A stretch of DNA of 24,266 nt, taken from Akkermansia sp. (GTDB taxonomy: Bacteria > Verrucomicrobiota > Verrucomicrobiia > Verrucomicrobiales > Akkermansiaceae). The notes under the pieces were generated by a model. It saw only the letters and a program-made list of their open reading frames with translations, had not been told where the DNA came from and ran no database searches. Of the stretch, positions 14,562 to 22,159 are shown in pieces; position 1 is the first letter of the stretch, and every line of letters starts with the position of its first letter. A program made the position numbers and the translations under genes. The stretch is from contig JAFZGH010000055.1 of NCBI GenBank assembly GCA_017555465.1, positions 1 through 24,266 on the forward strand. The letters are read 5' to 3'.

Positions 14562-14587
14562 CAATGCTGGGAAAAGGGTGCTAGAAT
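14559..14587 (+). promoter_or_regulatory. Promoter of Nudix - trmO - hydrolase chain
   Basis: TTGCAA (14559-14564), 17 bases, TAGAAT (14582-14587), preceded by TGC (extended -10). The ATG follows 30 bases after the -10 box, and the leader has no Shine-Dalgarno motif. Confidence 0.6.
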
Positions 14588-14617
14588 GCGCGTACACATA
14601 CCATTTTTTCCTCTCAT

Positions 14618-15088
14618 ATGCCCGGCACTTCTGAACTTTATCGTCCCAATGCAGCCATTATCTACCAACGTGCAGATGGCCGCGTGCTTCTTTGCGAACG
14701 CGTGAAACCTGCAGGTGCCTGGCAATTCCCGCAGGGGGGAATCAAAAAGGGGGAATCTGCCATGGATGCAGCATGCCGCGAGGGGATGGAGGAGACGGGA
14801 TTCCGTCCGAATGAATACGAGGTTATTGCGGCACGCGGGCCATATCGCTATGATTACCCGCCCAAAGAACGCGAGCGGGTGTTCCGTAAGCGCGGCATTC
14901 CCTATGCCGGGCAGGAACAACATTATTTTCTTTGCCTGATGCACAGTGACCAGGCTGAACCGTGGTTGGATAATAAGGAATTCCGTGATTACAAGTGGGT
15001 TATGCCTGCGGAGGTTGACCTGGGTTCGCTTCCGGATTTCAAGCGTCCTGTTTATGAGCAGGTGCTGCGAGATTTCTTCAATATCTGA
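14618..15088 (+). CDS. Nudix hydrolase, RppH-like
   Basis: Nudix enzymes cleave nucleoside diphosphates linked to other groups. The 156-residue size and N-terminal YRPNAAIIYQRADGRVLLCER resemble RppH/Ap4A hydrolases, which remove pyrophosphate from 5' triphosphate RNA ends or split dinucleoside tetraphosphates. The Nudix box (GX5EX7REUXEEXGU) spans residues 40-62: G40, E46, R54-E55, E58-E59, G61. It has glycine at the usually aliphatic position after RE. WQFPQGGIKKGE is typical of RppH. Its stop overlaps the ATG of trmO by one base (TGATG), so both are co-translated. I leave the symbol blank because RppH and diadenosine-tetraphosphate hydrolases cannot be separated by eye. Confidence 0.88.
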   Translation: MPGTSELYRPNAAIIYQRADGRVLLCERVKPAGAWQFPQGGIKKGESAMDAACREGMEETGFRPNEYEVIAARGPYRYDYPPKERERVFRKRGIPYAGQEQHYFLCLMHSDQAEPWLDNKEFRDYKWVMPAEVDLGSLPDFKRPVYEQVLRDFFNI

Positions 15089-15747
15089 TGCAACCTATCG
15101 CATACATCCGCAGCCCTTACGCTGAAAAATTCGGAGTGCCCCGCCAGGGTAACCTGGCTCCGCATGTTGTAAGTGAAATTGTGTTTGAGCCAGCGTACCG
15201 GAATGATGACTGCGTGCGTGGCATACAGGAATTCTCCCACCTCTGGCTCATCTGGCAGTTCCATTGCAACGGCAGCGAATGGCACCCGACAGTGCGTCCG
15301 CCTCGCCTGGGCGGCAATACCCGGTTGGGTGTCTTTGCGACGCGCTCTCCTTTCCGCCCTAATGGTCTGGGGCTCTCGGTCGTCAGACTCCTCTCTGTTG
15401 AACCCGGCCCAGTGCTGCGAGTATCCGGGGCAGATATGGTGGATGGTACACCTATCTTTGACATCAAACCCTATATTCCCTATTCAGACTTTATACCTGA
15501 AGCCACCAGTGGCTTTACTGCTACCCCGTGGGAGCCCCTGGTTGTGCAACTGCCGGCGAAGCTGCCTGCCGGCGCCACGCCGGACTGGGTTGCTGCGCTG
15601 CAGGAAACACTGGCCCAGGATCCGCGGCCCGCGTATCAGCAGGATGCCCAGCGGGTGTATCACCTGATTCTCAAGCCATTTGAGGTGCATTTCCGGGTTG
15701 AGGATAAATGCGCCATTGTCACAGCCATTACGCCGTATGCAAGTTGA
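15088..15747 (+). CDS. trmO: tRNA (N6-threonylcarbamoyladenosine37-N6)-methyltransferase
   Basis: TrmO methylates t6A37 in tRNA using S-adenosylmethionine. The 219 residues show the TsaA/TrmO beta-barrel family phrases: IAYIRSPYAEKFGVPRQG near the N-terminus, FSHLWLIWQFH (about 49-59), the strongly conserved GVFATRSPFRPNGLGLSVVRL (about 81-101), and VSGADMVDGTPIFDIKPYIPY. The C-terminal third is the family's variable domain, with the ending LKPFEVHFRVED. The ATG shares a base with the Nudix stop codon, and its own end overlaps the next start by 11 bases. The family assignment is firm; the modification is inherited from the E. coli enzyme. Confidence 0.9.
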   Translation: MQPIAYIRSPYAEKFGVPRQGNLAPHVVSEIVFEPAYRNDDCVRGIQEFSHLWLIWQFHCNGSEWHPTVRPPRLGGNTRLGVFATRSPFRPNGLGLSVVRLLSVEPGPVLRVSGADMVDGTPIFDIKPYIPYSDFIPEATSGFTATPWEPLVVQLPAKLPAGATPDWVAALQETLAQDPRPAYQQDAQRVYHLILKPFEVHFRVEDKCAIVTAITPYAS

Positions 15748-16798
15748 CTGGGCAGAGGAGTTTGAACGTTGTTTCCTCAGCAATCTCACGGGGGGAGCGT
15801 CCGTTTCTGTCTGGCAGCATGGCCAGGAACTCCTTACTCTGCATGCCGGCTGGGCGGCTGATTCGCTTGTGCCGGTCTATTCTGCTACCAAGCCGGCCTC
15901 CGCGCTTTGCCTGCTGCTGGCGCTGCATGATTGCTGCCAGAGCCCGGATTTACCAGTGGGGGATATCTGGGGAAAGTTTCCGGCTCCGCATTGCACCATA
16001 GCTCAGCTGCTTTCGCACCAGTGCGGGCTGGCAGCTCTGGTTGAATCTGCCCCGCTGGAGGATCTGGAGGAGTGCCGCGTGGCCATTGAGCGCACCACTC
16101 CTGCCTGGCTGCCGCCGCGCCATGGTTATCATCCGCAGACCTTCGGCCCCATGGTTGATATCCTTATGCTTGAACTTACCGGCATGCGGGTGGGGACATT
16201 CTGGGAGCAGCGAATCCGTCAGCCTCATGGCCTTGATTTCTATATCGGTCTGCCCGAAAGCGAGTTTCAACGCGTCTCGCAGCTGCAGGCGCCGCGTATT
16301 CAGCCCGGGTATATGCAGCAGGATGCGTTTTATCAGAAATATTTCGATACAGACTCCTCGGTGTACCGCGCGTTTCACAGCATTGTGGGCTATGCCACGC
16401 CCAGAGAAATGAGCACCCCTGCTGCCTGGCAATGCGCCAGCCCGGCCAAGGGCGGGGTGGCTAGCGCGCGTGGCCTTGCTCAGTTCTACCAGTTGGTTAT
16501 GGGGCAGTCGCTCCCAGCTGAAGTGCGGGAATGGCTTATGACGCCTCAATGCAGCGGGTGGGATGAAACCTTGCAGCAGGAAAGCGCGTTTACCTGCGGC
16601 GCCATGTGTGAGCCGGCGTGGCTGTTCCCTGGCGGTGGATTCGGCCATGCAGGCGCTGGTGGCTGCCATGCTTTCGGCTCACCAGAGACCGGGATTTCCT
16701 TTGCCTACGTGATGAACCGTATGGAACTGGGAAATCTGCCTGGCCCGCGCGTGCTTGAACTGCTGGAGCTGCTGCCTCAGCGTGCGTTCAGGAAATGA
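15737..16798 (+). CDS. Serine hydrolase, class C beta-lactamase/esterase fold
   Basis: The 353-residue protein has the beta-lactamase-fold serine motif SxxK as SATK (49-52, in VYSATKPASALCL). The C-terminal phrase GGFGHAGAGGCHAF, followed by a Pro, Glu and Gly-rich turn and SFAYVMNRM, is the signature of the family VIII carboxylesterase/EstB and penicillin-binding-like group. A tyrosine candidate lies in HGYHPQTFG (about 131-139), although the usual YxN is not clean. No signal peptide is visible, so it is probably cytoplasmic, with esterase or amidase activity rather than antibiotic resistance. I prefer the ATG at 15737 because its N-terminus (MQVDWAEEFERCF) looks native; a start at 15680 would add 19 residues read inside trmO. 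The last 22 bases overlap the convergent amidase gene. Confidence 0.82.
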   Translation: MQVDWAEEFERCFLSNLTGGASVSVWQHGQELLTLHAGWAADSLVPVYSATKPASALCLLLALHDCCQSPDLPVGDIWGKFPAPHCTIAQLLSHQCGLAALVESAPLEDLEECRVAIERTTPAWLPPRHGYHPQTFGPMVDILMLELTGMRVGTFWEQRIRQPHGLDFYIGLPESEFQRVSQLQAPRIQPGYMQQDAFYQKYFDTDSSVYRAFHSIVGYATPREMSTPAAWQCASPAKGGVASARGLAQFYQLVMGQSLPAEVREWLMTPQCSGWDETLQQESAFTCGAMCEPAWLFPGGGFGHAGAGGCHAFGSPETGISFAYVMNRMELGNLPGPRVLELLELLPQRAFRK

Positions 16799-17580
16799 AC
16801 CACCCCGTGACCGATGGCTTCTGCATAGCGGATGGCATTGGCCTCTTTGCCGAGGAAGCGGGCGTGCTCCGGATTGGAGAGGAATGTTGCTTCTGTGATA
16901 ATGGCCGGCACGTAGGATTCGTTGCAGGCATTCAACCAGTCACCACCGCCTCGGCGGCCATCATTGCGCAGAATGATGTCACAGGGAACGCCGTTGTTCG
17001 GCATGCCACCCTGGTCGTAAATGGAGCGGGTGATGACATCTGCCACTGAGATTCCAAGCTGCTGGCCGACATCGTTGCAGTAAATGGCTCCCTTGTTGTA
17101 TACCTTCCAGTGGTTAGTCATGCTGTTGTGGTGCAGGTAGATGACGGCTGCCGGTTTCTGATCGAGCGCATAATTCGTGCTCAGCATGCCCACGGCCATG
17201 CGGTGCGGGTGGTGCTTGGAACGGTAAACTGCGTTGGGTTCAGGGGTGTTCACATGGTGTACCCCTTCGCGGATGGCGATTTCTGCCAGCTTTTTATCTG
17301 TGGGCATGGAGCCGCGGCAGCAGATGCGGCACTGGTAGCCGGCTTGCTCAATAATCCGGGCGGTGTAGCCCACATAACGGTACCAGTACTCGCATTCTTC
17401 AATGTTGCCAAAGCGCTTGTCGGGCGTGCGAGCTCCCTGGCCGCCGCGCTGCGGGTGGTAATAGTGGCCTATATCCAGCACCACAATGCGCGAGTCCCGC
17501 ACCTGGGCCTGCATTATCTGCTGCTGGCAGCCCGTGAGGCTGAATATACACAGCAGCATAAGGAAAAGAAGATTTCTCAT
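16777..17580 (-). CDS. N-acetylmuramoyl-L-alanine amidase-like lipoprotein
   Basis: This is a 267-residue protein with a lipoprotein signal (MRNLLFLMLLCIFSLTGC, Cys18). The following domain has the layout of zinc amidases of the Amidase_3 family, which cut the bond between muramic acid and L-alanine in peptidoglycan: VVLDIGHYYHPQRGGQGA (33-50, family DxGHGG.D.GA), GNIEECEYW with the zinc-binding Glu (about 58-66), IYLHHNSMTN (147-156, family SIHANA) and IITEATFLSNPEHARFL (227-243, family E.GFLSN..E...L). The sequence departs from standard members, so another amide bond could be the target. Its ATG overlaps the ruvB stop by four bases (ATGA). It acts at the cell envelope, probably held to a membrane by its lipid. 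Confidence 0.85.
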   Translation of the reverse strand: MRNLLFLMLLCIFSLTGCQQQIMQAQVRDSRIVVLDIGHYYHPQRGGQGARTPDKRFGNIEECEYWYRYVGYTARIIEQAGYQCRICCRGSMPTDKKLAEIAIREGVHHVNTPEPNAVYRSKHHPHRMAVGMLSTNYALDQKPAAVIYLHHNSMTNHWKVYNKGAIYCNDVGQQLGISVADVITRSIYDQGGMPNNGVPCDIILRNDGRRGGGDWLNACNESYVPAIITEATFLSNPEHARFLGKEANAIRYAEAIGHGVVHFLNAR

Positions 17581-18596
17581 AAGCCCAGTTCGGTCTGTCC
17601 TCCGGGTAACACAGCTCCCAGCTTCTGGTAGGCTGCCGGCATGGCTTCGCGGCCACGCGGTGTGCGCTTCACATAGCCTTGCATAATGAGGAAGGGTTCA
17701 TGTACATCCTCGATGGTGGATTCATCTTCGCCCACGGCTACCGCAAGTGAGGAAAGCCCCACCGGACCACCGTTAAACTTGTAGATAATCGTCTCCAGCA
17801 GGCGCTTGTCCATTTCATCCAGGCCGTCGTCGTCAATATCTATCATGCTGAGTGCCGCTTGAGCCACATCGGCGGTGATGCGGCCATCTGCCTTCACCTG
17901 CGCGTAGTCCCGCACCCAGCGCAGCAGCGCATTGGCCACGCGGGGAGTGCCGCGGGAACGCCGGGCAATGGCCAGCGCTCCTGCCGGCGCCAGGTCAATA
18001 TCCAGCAGATTGGCCGAGCGGTGCAGAATCTGGCACAATTCGTCTGCGGAGTAGTAATCGAGGCGGTTGACAAGCCCGAATCGGGAGCGCAGCGGTCCGG
18101 TGAGCATGCCGGCGCGGGTAGTTGCACCCACCAGCGTGAACTTGGGCAGATTCAGTTGTATGGAGCGGGCATTCGGGCCCTGGTCGATGATGATGTCGAG
18201 CCGGAAATCCTCCATGGCCGGGTAGAGGTATTCCTCAATAGCCGGGTGGAGACGGTGAATTTCATCAATGAAGAGCACATCGCCCTTTTCCACATTGGTC
18301 AGGATGCCCGCCAGGTCGCCTGCTTTTTCAATCTGCGGACCACTGGTGGTGTGGAGCTTGCGCCCTACGGCCCCTGCTATGATGTTGGCCAGGGTGGTTT
18401 TGCCCAGACCGGGAGGCCCGCTGAGCAATACGTGGTCGAGCACATCACCGCGCATGCGGGCGGCTTCCACCATGAGCATGAGACGCTCTTTCACCTTTTC
18501 CTGCCCGCAGAATTCACTGAATGCAGGCGGGCGCAGAGATAAATCGTAGCTGGTGACGGGGCTGTCTGCCATGCGGGTGTAGAGGGAATCTGCCAT
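17577..18596 (-). CDS. ruvB: Holliday junction branch migration helicase RuvB
   Basis: RuvB is the AAA+ hexamer motor that, with RuvA, drives branch migration at Holliday junctions. The 339-residue length is normal. Features: LSLRPPAFSEFCGQEKVKERL (19-39), Walker A SGPPGLGKTTLANIIA (59-74), the Walker B motif with DEIHRL, sensor 1 VGATTRAGMLTGPLRSRFG with the arginine finger, and the winged-helix tail with GGPVGLSSLAVAVGEDESTIEDV ending EPFLIMQGYVKRTPRGR. I chose the ATG at 18596: it starts the typical N-terminus and lies just after a promoter, while upstream in-frame codons give no family-like sequence. ruvA and ruvC are not adjacent in this window; the next gene is an envelope amidase lipoprotein. 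Confidence 0.96.
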   Translation of the reverse strand: MADSLYTRMADSPVTSYDLSLRPPAFSEFCGQEKVKERLMLMVEAARMRGDVLDHVLLSGPPGLGKTTLANIIAGAVGRKLHTTSGPQIEKAGDLAGILTNVEKGDVLFIDEIHRLHPAIEEYLYPAMEDFRLDIIIDQGPNARSIQLNLPKFTLVGATTRAGMLTGPLRSRFGLVNRLDYYSADELCQILHRSANLLDIDLAPAGALAIARRSRGTPRVANALLRWVRDYAQVKADGRITADVAQAALSMIDIDDDGLDEMDKRLLETIIYKFNGGPVGLSSLAVAVGEDESTIEDVHEPFLIMQGYVKRTPRGREAMPAAYQKLGAVLPGGQTELGL

Positions 18597-18608
18597 AGTA
18601 CGTTCAGG

Positions 18609-18637
18609 AATGTAGCATATTTGGCATGGCAGGTCAA
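18609..18637 (-). promoter_or_regulatory. ruvB promoter, very short leader
   Basis: On the minus strand TTGACC (18637-18632), 17 bases, TACATT (18614-18609), preceded by TGC (extended -10). Twelve bases separate the -10 box from the ATG at 18596, so the leader would be about five bases. Confidence 0.6.
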
Positions 18638-18690
18638 GATACGCCCACGGCTTATCAGTTTTTCTTTGTTTCCGCCGTCTTGCGAAAAAA

Positions 18691-18722
18691 AACTGCCGCG
18701 TTCTCATGGGAACGCGGCAGTT
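18691..18722 (-). terminator. Rho-independent terminator after DAHP synthase
   Basis: AACTGCCGCGTTC (18691-18703) pairs perfectly with 18710-18722 around a six-base loop. On the minus strand the stem runs into a continuous T-run of about eight, as in a textbook intrinsic terminator. It lies 22 bases past the DAHP synthase stop. Confidence 0.93.
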
Positions 18723-18744
18723 GGTGTAAAATGAGGAAAGCGGG

Positions 18745-19803
18745 TTATTTCCTGTTGCGTCGGGCTCGCACGCCGGCGGCCAGCACATCGAACATACCCA
18801 GTGTACCGTTCCAGTCGATGCAGGCATCGGTGATGCTTACGCCGTACTTCATGTCAGCACTGCATTTCTGGTTGCCGGAGAAGAGGTTGCTTTCAATCAT
18901 GACGGCGCCAATGTGGTCGCAGCCGGCGGCCAGCTGTTCTGCCACGCTGGTGGCCACCACGGGCTGCTGCTTCCAGTCCTTGTGGCTGTTACCGTGGGAG
19001 CAGTCAATCATGATGCGATTGCTGATGCCTGCTTTCTGCTGGGTCTCCCATGCGTTCTGTACGTGCTCCGGACTGTAGTTCGGACCGTTTGTGGAGCCGC
19101 GCAGAATGAGGTGGCAACCTTCATTGCCCTTAGTGGAGACAATGGCGGAAACGCCCTGCTTGGTGACAGAGAGGAAGCAGTGCGGATGCTCGGCAGAGAT
19201 GACGGCATCCACCGCAATCTGTACGCAGCCGGTGGTGCCATTCTTGAAACCAATGGGCATGGAAAGGCCGCTGGCCAGTTCGCGGTGCACCTGGCTTTCG
19301 GTGGTGCGGGCGCCAATGGCACCCCAGACGATGAGGTCGCTGATATACTGTGGCGTAATCACATCAAGGAACTCTGTTGCAGAGGGTACGCCCATTTCAG
19401 AAAGCTGAACGAGCAGCTTGCGAGCAGAACGGAGCCCTTTGTTGATGTTGTAAGTCTCATTCATGTCGGGGTCATTGATAAGCCCTTTCCAGCCAACCGT
19501 GGTGCGGGGCTTCTCAAAATACACACGCATGATGAGCAGCAGGTCTTTCTCATACTTCTTTGCAGCCTCGGCCAGAAGCCCGGCGTATTCGATAGCTGCC
19601 TTGGTATCGTGAATGGAGCAGGGGCCCACAATGACTGCGAGACGGTCATCCTTTCCGGAAAGTATATCCTGGAAAGCGTGGCGGGTCTCATATACCATAC
19701 GGGTGGCTTCCGGCGAGGCCGGATAATCCTCCATGAGAATAGCGGGAGATATCAGCGGGCGGATGCCCGTGAGACGTACGTCGTCTGTGATGTATTGGTT
19801 CAT
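18745..19803 (-). CDS. 3-deoxy-7-phosphoheptulonate synthase, class I (AroG/F/H type)
   Basis: It condenses phosphoenolpyruvate and erythrose 4-phosphate to DAHP, the first step of aromatic amino acid synthesis. The 352 residues are the normal length for the E. coli-like type. Seen are VIVGPCSIHDTKAAIEYAG (about 57-75), IMRVYFEKPRTTVGWKGLIND (about 90-110), GARTTESQVHRELASGLSMP, GFKNGTTG and the metal/PEP region DCSHGNSHKDW. The N-terminal stretch (MNQYITDDVRLTGIRPLISP) is the part that forms the feedback site in relatives, so regulation by an aromatic amino acid is expected; which one cannot be told. It follows the pseudopilin gene by only three bases and ends in a strong terminator. The pairing looks like shared transcription rather than shared function. 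Confidence 0.93.
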   Translation of the reverse strand: MNQYITDDVRLTGIRPLISPAILMEDYPASPEATRMVYETRHAFQDILSGKDDRLAVIVGPCSIHDTKAAIEYAGLLAEAAKKYEKDLLLIMRVYFEKPRTTVGWKGLINDPDMNETYNINKGLRSARKLLVQLSEMGVPSATEFLDVITPQYISDLIVWGAIGARTTESQVHRELASGLSMPIGFKNGTTGCVQIAVDAVISAEHPHCFLSVTKQGVSAIVSTKGNEGCHLILRGSTNGPNYSPEHVQNAWETQQKAGISNRIMIDCSHGNSHKDWKQQPVVATSVAEQLAAGCDHIGAVMIESNLFSGNQKCSADMKYGVSITDACIDWNGTLGMFDVLAAGVRARRNRK

Positions 19804-19806
19804 TAA

Positions 19807-20499
19807 TTACTTCTGGTTCTTCCAGGAATATACGTTGTCTTCCAGGGCTTCTTCCAGCATTTCAGCAGCAGCGGCTGCAGCGGCCTGAGCCTGCTTGCCC
19901 TTGGGCTTCTTGGCGGTGGTGGCGGCTGTGGAGGCTACACCTTCCTGGTCGGGGCCGGTGGAGTACACGAGGCTGTTCTTACCACGGTAGCGGCGGCCGG
20001 TGAAGGGATCCTTGGCGCCGGAGTCTTCCTCACAGAGCACTACATAATAAGGCTGTCCCCAGGGGTCAAAGAAGCTGATTTCGCCAGTGGCGTTCACATA
20101 CAGACCATCGCGGGGCTGTTCCTGCTCATCGGAGCGCAGGTAGATGTCGCGGGTGGAGTTCAGGCGGCGCTCTGCATCATCATCCTCACGGTTAGTGAGT
20201 ACCTTGATGAGGTCAGCATCTTCGCCGGCGGCGGTGGTCAGGTACATCTGGTCGTCATCATCAGGCTCAACCATGTCTGTGTTGTAAGGCAGCATGCCGT
20301 TGTTGTCTTGCTTGAAGCTTTCCACGGCAGAAACGATGTCCGTGCATACCTTCTTGGCTGCGGTACGGCCGGCGTTTTCCTGAATGCTCATGTAGGTAGG
20401 ATACGCAATGCCGGCAAGTGTTGCCAGAATGGCGATAACGATAATCAGCTCAATAAGGGTAAAGCCCTTGGCGGAGCGGGGAGAAAGTGTGATTTTCAT
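19807..20499 (-). CDS. GspG-like type II secretion/type IV pseudopilin
   Basis: The N-terminus carries a prepilin peptidase site and hydrophobic helix: KG|FTLIELIIVIAILATLAGIA, cleaved between G12 and F13, with the Glu at +5. The globular part has the GspG-type DPWGQPYYVVL followed by a late YSTGPDQEG, the family region that in major pseudopilins closes on a calcium site. At about 230 residues it is longer than classical GspG (about 140), because of an acidic insert (EPDDDDQ and EDDDAERR) and an Ala/Lys-rich tail (KKPKGKQAQAAAAAAAEM). I take the ATG at 20499; a GTG at 20505 would add two residues. A TATGAT (20519-20514) may be its -10 box, with no good -35. It sits three bases before the DAHP synthase gene. 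Confidence 0.85.
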   Translation of the reverse strand: MKITLSPRSAKGFTLIELIIVIAILATLAGIAYPTYMSIQENAGRTAAKKVCTDIVSAVESFKQDNNGMLPYNTDMVEPDDDDQMYLTTAAGEDADLIKVLTNREDDDAERRLNSTRDIYLRSDEQEQPRDGLYVNATGEISFFDPWGQPYYVVLCEEDSGAKDPFTGRRYRGKNSLVYSTGPDQEGVASTAATTAKKPKGKQAQAAAAAAAEMLEEALEDNVYSWKNQK

Positions 20500-20555
20500 A
20501 CGCACATCATGCTATCATATACACCCGGCGGGCGCAAGCAGAAAAGCTGTACACT

Positions 20556-21398
20556 TTATTTTCTGCACAGCCGGAGAAGCCCGTATTTCGGGGAAAAGAG
20601 GTATGCAAGCAGGAAAAGAGTGCCGAGTACGACAATGATAGTAGCACCGAGATGCCAGCCCAGCGGGTAAGAAAGGAAGAAGGCAGCAACCGCGCCCAGC
20701 CCGCCGATGAGTCCGCCACCCCAGAACAGCCATGCGGCGCGGTCTGTCAGCAGATACATTGTGGCAGCCGGTGCAACCAGCAGGCCGAGAGTCAGAAAGG
20801 CGCCTACGGCTTGCAGTGAGGAAACCAGCACCAGAATAATGAGCGCAAAGATTCCATAGTTGAATGCCCGGGTGGGGATGCCCATGGTGGCTGCAGCGCG
20901 GGGGTCAAAGAGCGTGATAAGCAGCGGGCGTTGCAGTGCGGTGATGCTCAGCACCGCCAGCGCACCGATGATATAAGCAATCCACAAATCGGCATCACCC
21001 ATGCTCATGATGTTGCCGAAGAGCCAGTCGTCTATTTTCTGTTGCAAGCCGAGCGTAATCAGAATGATGTAGCCCAGTGCGAAGGCCGTGGTGTGCAGTA
21101 CGGAGAGTGCTGTGTCGTGTTCCATTCTTGATGTGCGCGAAACAAACAGCGAGCCCAGTCCCACCATGAGCCCGGCCAGTACGGCGCCGAGCAGAATGCT
21201 GAGCTGGAATAATCCGAAAAGCAGAATGGCTAGTGCGATGCCCGGAAGCAGCGCGCAGGAAAGCGTTCCTATCTGCAGAGCCGAACGCCGCAGCACCACA
21301 AGGGCACTCACGAATCCGTTGGAGAAACCAATCACGCCGCAGGCCCACAGGCTGCGCTGCGCCAGCGGTTCATTCAGAAATTGCAGAAAGTCGTTCAT
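20556..21398 (-). CDS. ABC-3 family metal transporter permease
   Basis: This is a 280-residue inner-membrane protein with about eight hydrophobic segments. Residues 18-47 read ACGVIGFSNGFVSALVVLRRSALQIG, and the region GALLPGIALAI-like plus AAATMGIPTRAFNYGIFALI is typical of ZnuB/MntB/TroC permeases that carry zinc, manganese or iron. The ending LGWHLGATIIVVLGTLFLLAYLFSP matches the family end. The ATG overlaps the stop of the ATPase gene by four bases. The metal cannot be assigned. The subunit should act as a dimer with the ATPase encoded just before it. Confidence 0.9.
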   Translation of the reverse strand: MNDFLQFLNEPLAQRSLWACGVIGFSNGFVSALVVLRRSALQIGTLSCALLPGIALAILLFGLFQLSILLGAVLAGLMVGLGSLFVSRTSRMEHDTALSVLHTTAFALGYIILITLGLQQKIDDWLFGNIMSMGDADLWIAYIIGALAVLSITALQRPLLITLFDPRAAATMGIPTRAFNYGIFALIILVLVSSLQAVGAFLTLGLLVAPAATMYLLTDRAAWLFWGGGLIGGLGAVAAFFLSYPLGWHLGATIIVVLGTLFLLAYLFSPKYGLLRLCRK

Positions 21399-22159
21399 GC
21401 GGGATTAAAGGTTCGTTTCAGGTTTTCGGGGGTAAGTACCTCCTGTGCCGGGCCGCATGCAATCAACTGTTTGCGCAGGAGTAATGCCTGGTCAAAAATC
21501 TGCGGTGCGGAGGCGAGGTCGTGGTGCGAGGCAATAACCAGGCGTCCCTCTGCCGCCAGAGAGCGGAGAATCTGAGACAGCGCTTCTGTTCCCGGAACAT
21601 CCAGCCCGGTGAACGGCTCATCCAGCAGCAGAATATGCGCTTCCTGGGCCAGTGCCCGAGCCAGGAAACACCGCTGCTGCTGGCCGCCGCTGAGCGCCCC
21701 GATCTGGCGGTGCTGCAAATCCTGCAAGCCGAGCGTGCAAAGGGCTTTCTCTACAATTTCCTTATCGTGCGGACGCATGGCTTCCCATGCGCCCACGGCT
21801 GGATAACGCCCCATTTCCACCAGTTGGCGCACCGTGATGGGGAATTGCCAGTTCACTTCGCTGCGCTGGGGGAGGTAGGCAATTTCGTGGCGGTGTTCAG
21901 CCAGTGCGGAGTTGTTCCAGAGAATGGCTCCGCTCCATATAGGAAGAAGACCAGCCAACGCATTGAGCAGGGTGGATTTGCCTGCGCCGTTCGGGCCGAT
22001 GAGGGCCAGCGTGCTACCGCACCCTGCAGTGAAGCTGATATCGTGGAGCACGGGTTCATTTGTATAGCCCGCAGTTACCTTCTGCAGTTCCAGCTGGTGC
22101 CTGGTGTGGTGATGGTGGCCACCGCCCCAGCATATATGGTCATGATGTTCGCTTACCAT
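21395..22159 (-). CDS. Metal ABC transporter ATP-binding protein, His-rich N-terminus
   Basis: This is a 254-residue ABC ATPase of the ZnuC/MntA/TroB type, the energy-supplying subunit of a metal importer. Walker A is LIGPNGAGKST (53-63), the Q-loop is in AYLPQRSEVNWQFP, the signature is LSGGQQQRCFLARALAQE, and Walker B with the following Glu is ILLLDEPFTGLD. Before the domain lies an unusual His-rich leader (HHDH at 5-8, HHHH at 15-18, then a lone His at 21), likely a metal-binding patch. The start overlaps the stop of the upstream 152-codon frame by seven bases. No substrate-binding protein gene (ZnuA/MntC type) is seen beside it. Confidence 0.92.
   Translation of the reverse strand: MVSEHHDHICWGGGHHHHTRHQLELQKVTAGYTNEPVLHDISFTAGCGSTLALIGPNGAGKSTLLNALAGLLPIWSGAILWNNSALAEHRHEIAYLPQRSEVNWQFPITVRQLVEMGRYPAVGAWEAMRPHDKEIVEKALCTLGLQDLQHRQIGALSGGQQQRCFLARALAQEAHILLLDEPFTGLDVPGTEALSQILRSLAAEGRLVIASHHDLASAPQIFDQALLLRKQLIACGPAQEVLTPENLKRTFNPA

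Noticed and set aside
15737..16798. Antibiotic-resistance beta-lactamase
   Set aside because: No signal peptide, an unclear YxN motif, and esterase-like C-terminal phrases fit a housekeeping hydrolase better.
18597..18827. A 77-codon upstream extension of ruvB
   Set aside because: It crosses the promoter and the DAHP synthase terminator and is not like any RuvB N-terminus.
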